26,243 nt of DNA, taken from contig LRSR01002083.1 of NCBI GenBank assembly GCA_001579985.1, forward strand, positions 1-26,243, read 5' to 3'. Below are positions 21,221 to 26,243 of this stretch, piece after piece. The first letter of the stretch is position 1. The number at the start of each line of letters is the position of its first letter. Both the position numbers and the translations under genes were made by a program. The DNA is from Hypsibius dujardini. Lineage: Eukaryota; Tardigrada; Eutardigrada; Parachela; Hypsibiidae. The notes under the pieces are model-generated. The model saw only the letters and a list, made by a program, of their open reading frames with translations. It was not told the DNA's origin and ran no database searches.

Positions 21221-22023
21221 GATGGATGATGGCGGTGATGGATGACGTGTATTTGATTTTTTTTGGTGAATTGACGGGATTTCGAATCCTGCACTGTAAA
21301 TGTCTGCCTGTTTTACATGTTTGTCTCTCTATGGCTCACAGGTTTTTTTTCGCTGTACTTTTTATCTAGGGCTTTCTGGGATGGTACATGGTCCGGAGCG
21401 GTCTAAAGGAAAAGCAAAATCAGTATGAAATCCCCCGTGTCAGCCAATACCGCCTCTGCGCCCATCTCAGCGCTGCCCTACTTCTATACACCGGCCTTGT
21501 CTGGGAAGGCATGTCGCACCTACTGAAGCCGCAACGTCTCGGTGTGCCTCACTCCCAGCTGCGGACCATACGCCATCTCTCTCACGGCGTGGTGGCCGCC
21601 ATTTTCTTCACCGCCCTCTCCGGCGCCTTCGTTGCCGGCCTCGACGCTGGTCTGGTCTACAATTCCTGGCCGAAGATGGCCGACCGCTGGATCCCAAGCG
21701 ATCTCTTCTCCCTGCAGCCGTCATGGCGGAACTTTTTCGAAAACCACAGCATGACTCAGTTTCAACACCGCATGCTGGGCTACGTCACAGCGGGCTCGGT
21801 GACCGGGCTGTGGCTCTTTTCACGGAAGAAGCTGCCACCGCGGGCGCAACTAGCCGCGAATCTGCTCATGACGATGGTGGTCGTGCAGGTCGGTCTAGGT
21901 GTGGCGACACTCCTCATGTATGTCCCCACACCGGTGGCGGCGTCCCATCAGTCCGGCTCGGTGGCTTTGTTAACCTTCGGATTGTGGCTGCTACATGAGC
22001 TCAGGCGTGTCCCTAAAATTTGA
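19935..22023 (+). CDS. COX15: Heme A synthase COX15, complete
   Basis: An inner-mitochondrial-membrane enzyme that oxidises the C8 methyl of heme O to make heme A for cytochrome c oxidase. Exons 19935-20018, 20200-20381, 20722-20844, 20931-21117 and 21370-22023 give 409 aa, the usual animal length. Exon 1 and the start of exon 2 encode an acid-free, Ser/Arg-rich leader ([20 protein letters not shown] ..., [20 protein letters not shown]) typical of a mitochondrial presequence. Motifs are [32 protein letters not shown] (His150), CAHL (His224), [28 protein letters not shown] (His325), and [14 protein letters not shown] (His385). The conserved histidines are the heme ligand candidates. Exon 1 has weaker support than exons 2-5. 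Intron 4 carries a (TCTG)n tract. Confidence 0.96.
21149..21222. repeat. (TCTG)n tract in COX15 intron 4
   Basis: A nearly pure tract starting about 30 bases after the donor at 21118, TCTG on the sense strand. Confidence 0.95.
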
Positions 22024-22322
22024 GCCTTTGCACGTTTACTTTAGTGAAACGCTCGTTCAAACTCGTGAGTCATTACTGTTTAGAGTCCTTTCTTTTTTTT
22101 AGAGGCTGTTTTGCTATAAGATTGAAATTGGCATGATGCTTACAGAAAATGCCTTGCGATTTTGAGTTAGGGAGGCAGAGTAGTGGTTTGGAGACTAACT
22201 CTTAGTAACAGAAACAGTCACATCTTACAAAACAATCGGTGATCTTCAGTGAGGTGGGACAACATGGGCATTACAATCAGCTAAGCTCAGCTGTCTGTCT
22301 GTCTGTCTGTCTGTCTGTCTGC

Positions 22323-22359
<37 letters not shown>

Positions 22360-22555
22360 GCCTGTTTGTTTGTCTATATGCCAGTGTGCCTGTCTGGGGT
22401 TAATCCGGGAATGCGAGCTGCTGGTCGAGCGGTCAACGGTGACTGGGTCGGAGGGGCAGGTGATGCTCGTCGACACTGACCAGCGATTTTTCTCCTTGTG
22501 CTCTGCCGAAGGCTGGCGTACCGCGGGTGTATTGGTTGGCAGAGCTCAGTTTCGC
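22024..22555. other. Spacer after COX15 with (CTGT)n tract
   Basis: It holds the COX15 3' UTR and a (CTGT)n tract at about 22290-22372, interrupted once by ctgctg. I see no gene. No canonical AATAAA was found close to the COX15 stop codon. Confidence 0.6.
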
Positions 22556-22827
22556 TTACGTTGCGCTGCTCAGTCGTTCCTTGCGTGCTTTCTTGACCTT
22601 TTTTGGGAAAGTGTAGCAGCCTCCGTCAGCCAGATATACTGCTTTGTCTTTGATGAAAAAAGTTGATTCACCACGCTCAACAAAACTTCCGAACACCGGA
22701 AACTTGACGGGATCGAGTGTTGGATTGCCAGAGTCGACGGTGACGGTGATATTGTAATTCAGTGGTCCGTCCGCGCCAAACTGAAGAATTTCATTGCGTT
22801 CCGGTGACCAAATAGCGTGGCACTTCA
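22556..22827 (-). CDS. Probable terminal exon of an unidentified secreted or membrane protein
   Basis: After an acceptor (ttccatgctatag) the frame stays open for 90 codons to TAA: KCHAIWSPERNEILQFGADG, then PLNYNITVTVDSGNPTLDP, VKFPVFGSFVERGESTFF, a Cys-containing ADGGCYTF, and a basic tail KKVKKARKER. An NIT sequon and two cysteines suggest a lumenal or extracellular domain. The exon needs one base from the previous exon (phase 1). I do not recognise the family. It may belong with the coding-like sequence at 23147-23560, but the phases do not join as I read them. Confidence 0.5.
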
Positions 22828-22927
22828 CTATAGCATGGAAAGGGACACGTGTGAGTCACTGTGTGCGCAAGATTGATGACGTCATAATACAAGACAAATT
22901 TTCAAGGCAGCAGAAAAGGTACACTTT

Positions 22928-23012
22928 TGTCAGAAAATAGTTGGCCACAAGATTACACTGCGCATTTGCGCAACACAGATTGCACATGTGGTCTTGTGGC
23001 CAACTATTTCCG
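22928..23012. mobile_element. Short inverted repeat
   Basis: The left arm aaatagttggccacaagatt pairs with right arm tggtcttgtggccaactatt across a 40-base loop containing gcgcatttgcgc. It lies between the two minus-strand coding-like regions. Confidence 0.75.
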
Positions 23013-23146
23013 CCTCAAAGCAAAGCAGCTTGCAGCCTTGTGGTAACAAATTGCCTCTTGACAAATTGAGCCTCCCAATTTTTTGAACAAAGGTGAAGGA
23101 TATACAGCGAGTAATTTAGGCCCTGGCATACGATCATCGAACATAC

Positions 23147-23560
23147 TTGGGCGGTTGATCAAATATACGAATAATTAATCCGGAATCAACGCGGAAGTTG
23201 CAATTCGGTCGATGCTCGTTTCGGCAGCAGTTTTGAAAACAAACTGCACCGCGATGAGCGATTGTTGTGCGGCGAGTAATGGTCTTCGGAGTCGGCAGTG
23301 GCTGCGGTTCAGCCTTTCCATACCAGAGTAGGATGGTCCCTCCGCATGCGAATAAACAGGAGCACCACCACGTCGCTGTGGCATTATCCAGAACTGCTTT
23401 TTGATCCAAGACCCGTGAACTGGAGCAATGCGAGAAACACTGCGATCATGAACGCAGCACCAGCAACGACAGACTGCACGATAAAAGGTTGCATATCTGC
23501 CAGGCGGGGATATATTCACGATTTAAAATTCTTCCGCATAAAATTAGGTGGATGAAAAAG
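23147..23560 (-). CDS. Unresolved coding-like region with two hydrophobic segments
   Basis: On the minus strand one frame from ATG near 23490 reads MQPFIVQSVVAGAAFMIAVF then LALLQFTGLGSK before a stop. An overlapping frame continues NATATWWCSCLFACGGTILL, WYGKAEPQPLPTPKT, and a Cys-rich stretch (AVCFQNCCRNEHRPNC) to a good donor (AA|GTATGT) at 23147. Both look like membrane-spanning sequence, but they are one base out of frame. Either a small intron was missed, there is a frameshift, or one frame is chance. The family is not recognised. Confidence 0.35.
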
Positions 23561-23751
23561 CCCCGAAGCTTCACCATGCGGAAACTTGAGCACGTGCGTG
23601 AACAGGGGGAAACAATGGTGGAAGATGACAGCGCCAAATTAGGTCGCTCGAAGATTTTATCTTTATCATCCAGAAGTGAAAACTACAGACAAGAGAACCG
23701 CCCATGAGGGAATCTCACATCGGTCAGTTTTAAGGGCCAGTTTTAAAATAT

Positions 23752-23822
23752 GCACTGTACTTCTGTACTGTGCTCGTGTACTGGACTGGACTGTGCTCGT
23801 GTACTCGTACTGGACTGTGATG
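23752..23822. repeat. Short GTACTGGACTGTGCTC repeats
   Basis: Imperfect direct copies of gtactggactggactgtgct and ctcgtgtactcgtactggac. The open frames crossing it on both strands are not supported as genes. Confidence 0.6.
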
Positions 23823-24218
23823 TTACGTTTTGGAACTGCGTTTAACTCTTTGAGAACGGGGCGTGTACCTTTAGAACACTTCGACGGGAGAAGTACGCGC
23901 CCGAAGCGAATTTTGATTGATTGATTGGTCAAGACTCGTTCAGTGCAACTGATTGATTGATTGCGCAGGTTTTACGCACCGCCTGGGAATAATCGACTGA
24001 TTGATTGATTGGCCACTGTTTTCCAACGTCATCCCATCTCGAAGTTCATTTCAAATCAAATAGCACGACCGGCAATAATGTGACATCCTTTACAGTGTAC
24101 TACTAATTCGTTGTTATTATTCACAGCAAATAAGAAAATATTCTGGATAAACAACTTTTTAAAAATAAATAAATAATTTCAGCTGTGACTTATAAAGAGC
24201 GCTGTTGATGTTATTAAT

Positions 24219-24453
24219 ATAAGGAGAAATCTATATTTCGGCTCACCCTCCACTCGGTCGATAAATCGGCCCACTCATGTGTTTCTCTTTGTTGGCAGGT
24301 GCTTGATTGTTTGATTTCCAGAAGTGCTATAGTATATTTGGATATAGTATAAAAAATCAAACAATCAAGCACCCGCCATCAAAGAGAAACCCATGCGTGG
24401 GCCGATTTATCGACCAAGTGGAGAATGAGCCGAAATACAGATTTCACCTTATG
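24219..24453. mobile_element. Foldback (MITE-like) element, family B copy 2
   Basis: Arms of about 105 bases: left ataaggagaaatctatattt, cggctcaccctccactcggt, cgataaatcggcccactcat, gtgcttgattgtttgattt. The right arm mirrors them to cgaaatacagatttcacctt. The loop is AT-rich near 24328-24350. The core matches the element at 1604-1840, while the outermost 15-20 bases differ between copies. This copy has fewer arm mismatches. Confidence 0.88.
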
Positions 24454-24605
24454 TAATCAGAGTAAGAGGAATTGTCTGTAGATTAATTGAGAGCGACCTC
24501 ATCATGTTATCCCGGTAGTTTTCCATTTTTAAAAAATCGTTGATAAAATGATATTTGTAACCGTCTCATGTTAGCATCTTTAAACATCCGTATGATCATT
24601 ACGTT

Positions 24606-24893
24606 ATGGGCTTTATTTCCTCAGGATGTCGACGCCCTCTTTCGGCTGAGGAAAAACCCGATTTAATTACTGGGCACGTCAAAAAAAGCTGGAACCCGAA
24701 ATTACAAGCCATCTTGGATGGATTGGACCTAATCGAACGTGACCTTGACCAGAGTGATTTTACAGGTGGCACCATCACGAGCAGCATTGCACTAGTATGT
24801 CAAAAGCGCGAAAGCCTTCTTGCTGAATCAAGAAAACTGCGCTTGGTGGCGCTTACGCTTACGAAGTACGAGGAAACAGCTACAACACCATGA
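24606..24893 (+). CDS. Orphan ORF, 95 aa, possible small protein or exon
   Basis: An uninterrupted frame from ATG with mixed, non-repetitive composition. It contains PKLQAILDGLDLIERDLDQS and QKRESLLAESRKLRLVALTL, which predict amphipathic helices. A possible acceptor (ttatttcctcag) lies at 24614-24625, so the region may be an internal exon rather than a start. No family is recognised, and no neighbouring exon was found. Confidence 0.35.
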   Translation: MGFISSGCRRPLSAEEKPDLITGHVKKSWNPKLQAILDGLDLIERDLDQSDFTGGTITSSIALVCQKRESLLAESRKLRLVALTLTKYEETATTP

Positions 24894-25694
24894 GTTGAAA
24901 CTTAGATTACTGCCTGAAACTGAATGGATTTACATTTTTGTAAATCTGGATTGGAATACGATTTTTCATTTTGTGCATATACGATTTCTCTGCAAATCTG
25001 ACGTGAAAAACACGATTTTTTATCTCAACAAATGACTGTGAGCCCTTTCCCTTGTCCGCCTGTCTGCTGCATGCCTGTCTGCCGTGCCCCACACTGCTCG
25101 GTTTAAGGGGAGAGCGGAGGGTGCGGTGACTCGCTTCTCATATGCAGAGACGCTCTCACTTAGGGTTGGGATTCCAAGCTCTGAACCAGGTTTCGAAACA
25201 ATCTGTTGCAAAAATTCGCTGTTGCATGAACTTAATCGTGTCACAAAACCGGCTCGAAAAATTAGGTGCGGTCATTCGTCAAGTGACGTTATTGTAAATT
25301 TATTGATGGGATAATTTCGCCAACGGAACGGCGTCATTCGCTCCGTCATAAATCAATTGGGTTGGTCACGGGCAGGGTTAGTCATTGTGGTTATTGCCGC
25401 ATTTATCAAGGTTGACTTTTGGGGTCTCTTTGTTTGACTGCATTGACTGGTAGGAAATATCTCAGGGAAAGGGCACCCGCGATATGTGTTTAGTGTTACA
25501 GGAAGGTGTGATAAAACCGCACTCTTCGCCCAGACAGACAGTGAAGGTACTCTCTCGTGATCGACACCATCGGTATAAGAACTAGTAGCAGGGTTTTCAA
25601 TCTGACGAGTTCACAAATCGCACCGAACGCTCAGTTTGTTCCTTTCCTATCTCCAAATTCCCCTTTTCCCATTTGGTCTGAACCAGATTCAGAC
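24894..25694. other. Spacer upstream of dynamin, no gene recognised
   Basis: No supported gene. The dynamin frame stays open upstream of its ATG to about 25557 (no in-frame ATG there), which is probably 5' UTR. No inverted element was noticed. Confidence 0.5.
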
Positions 25695-26106
25695 ATGGAG
25701 CAATTTTCGGAGATTTTCAATAAGTTGCAGTCCGTCATTCAAGTGGTCGGAACAGACATCAGCTTTCCGCAGATTGTAGTGGTTGGGTCACAGGTAAGAG
25801 GGTGCAAAGGTCTTCTTCTGTGATTATACATTTTTCAACAGACATGTCTCCTTCGTGCAGAGTGATGGAAAGAGTTCGGTCCTGGAAAGCATCGTGAAGA
25901 ATGGATTCCTCCCCCGCGGGACGGGCATCGTCACGAGGACGCCGATTATCCTGCAGCTTAAGAACGTTCCGGGGGATGATCGCTATGCGGAAGTCACCTA
26001 CGACCTCGGCGGTCGGGAGGGTATGGTGGTGAGGCAATTGACTGATTTCAACGAAGTCGCCTTTGAGATACAGACCGCGACGGCCAAACTTGCCGGCACA
26101 TCTCTG
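25695..26106 (+). CDS. DNM1L: Dynamin-related GTPase (Drp1-like), 5' part only
   Basis: A large GTPase that assembles on membranes and drives fission; the Drp1 type acts on mitochondria and peroxisomes. Exons 25695-25793 and 25861-26106 are in phase 0 and encode the first 115 aa. Seen: [20 protein letters not shown] at the start, [17 protein letters not shown] (P-loop, residues 31-38, split by intron 1), and [17 protein letters not shown] (switch I region). [19 protein letters not shown] leads to a donor at 26107. The DLPG and TKLD motifs lie beyond the window. The P-loop has Asp35 where Ser or Ala is usual in dynamins. The Drp1 assignment rests on the N-terminus; a Vps1-type dynamin is also possible. 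Confidence 0.85.
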
Positions 26107-26243
26107 GTACGAAACTAAATAACTCTTTATACGGCATACTGAGATGCTGAACAGGGATATCTGGCGAGTAATGAAAGACGCTGCAGACCACCAACTAGAC
26201 AAGAACAACGCCCCAGGCATGCGAAGACAGACAGAACAGACAG

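Noticed and set aside
25759-26220. A 153-aa minus-strand ORF
   Set aside because: Antisense to dynamin exon 2 and its flanking introns.

Overview
This window is spliced nuclear DNA from a eukaryote, most likely a small-genome invertebrate animal. Conserved proteins are broken by GT-AG introns, and the gene set (syntaxin-1-type Qa-SNARE, secreted inhibitory serpin, AMMECR1, kynurenine formamidase, COX15, Drp1-type dynamin) fits Metazoa. The species cannot be told from the sequence. I joined exons by hand, requiring GT...AG borders, matching codon phase and family similarity. Seven genes are recovered whole or nearly whole, and two run off the window edges.

Layout: (1) 221-1282, minus: part of kynurenine formamidase (AFMID), with the nucleophile exon beyond position 1. 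(2) 2712-5650, minus: a complete 10-exon syntaxin of 291 aa. (3) 7250-9102, minus: a complete 5-exon AMMECR1 of 247 aa. (4) 10538-13996, plus: a complete 10-exon importin alpha of 540 aa, divergent from AMMECR1. (5) 14953-17035, plus: a complete 3-exon secreted serpin of 441 aa. (6) 17032-18839, minus: a 3-exon TLC-domain membrane protein of 308 aa, whose stop codon overlaps the serpin stop codon. (7) 19935-22023, plus: a complete 5-exon COX15 of 409 aa, divergent from the TLC gene. (8) 22556-23560, minus: an unidentified membrane or secreted protein whose splicing I could not resolve. (9) 24606-24893, plus: an orphan ORF. (10) 25695 to the window end, plus: the first two coding exons of a Drp1-like dynamin.

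The genes do not form a pathway; this is an ordinary gene-dense block. The unusual part is the non-coding DNA. Introns and spacers are full of long inverted (foldback, MITE-like) elements in at least three recurring families, short tandem repeats with units of about 27-96 bp, and very long (TCTG)n and (ATCA)n tracts. Two tandem repeats, in the TLC and AMMECR1 genes, start inside an exon and so copy the real 5' splice site into the intron. The serpin and TLC coding sequences meet tail to tail with overlapping stop codons. I found no operon, CRISPR array, rRNA, tRNA or defence system. The best candidates for something undescribed are the duplicated splice sites, the foldback families and the stop-on-stop gene pair.
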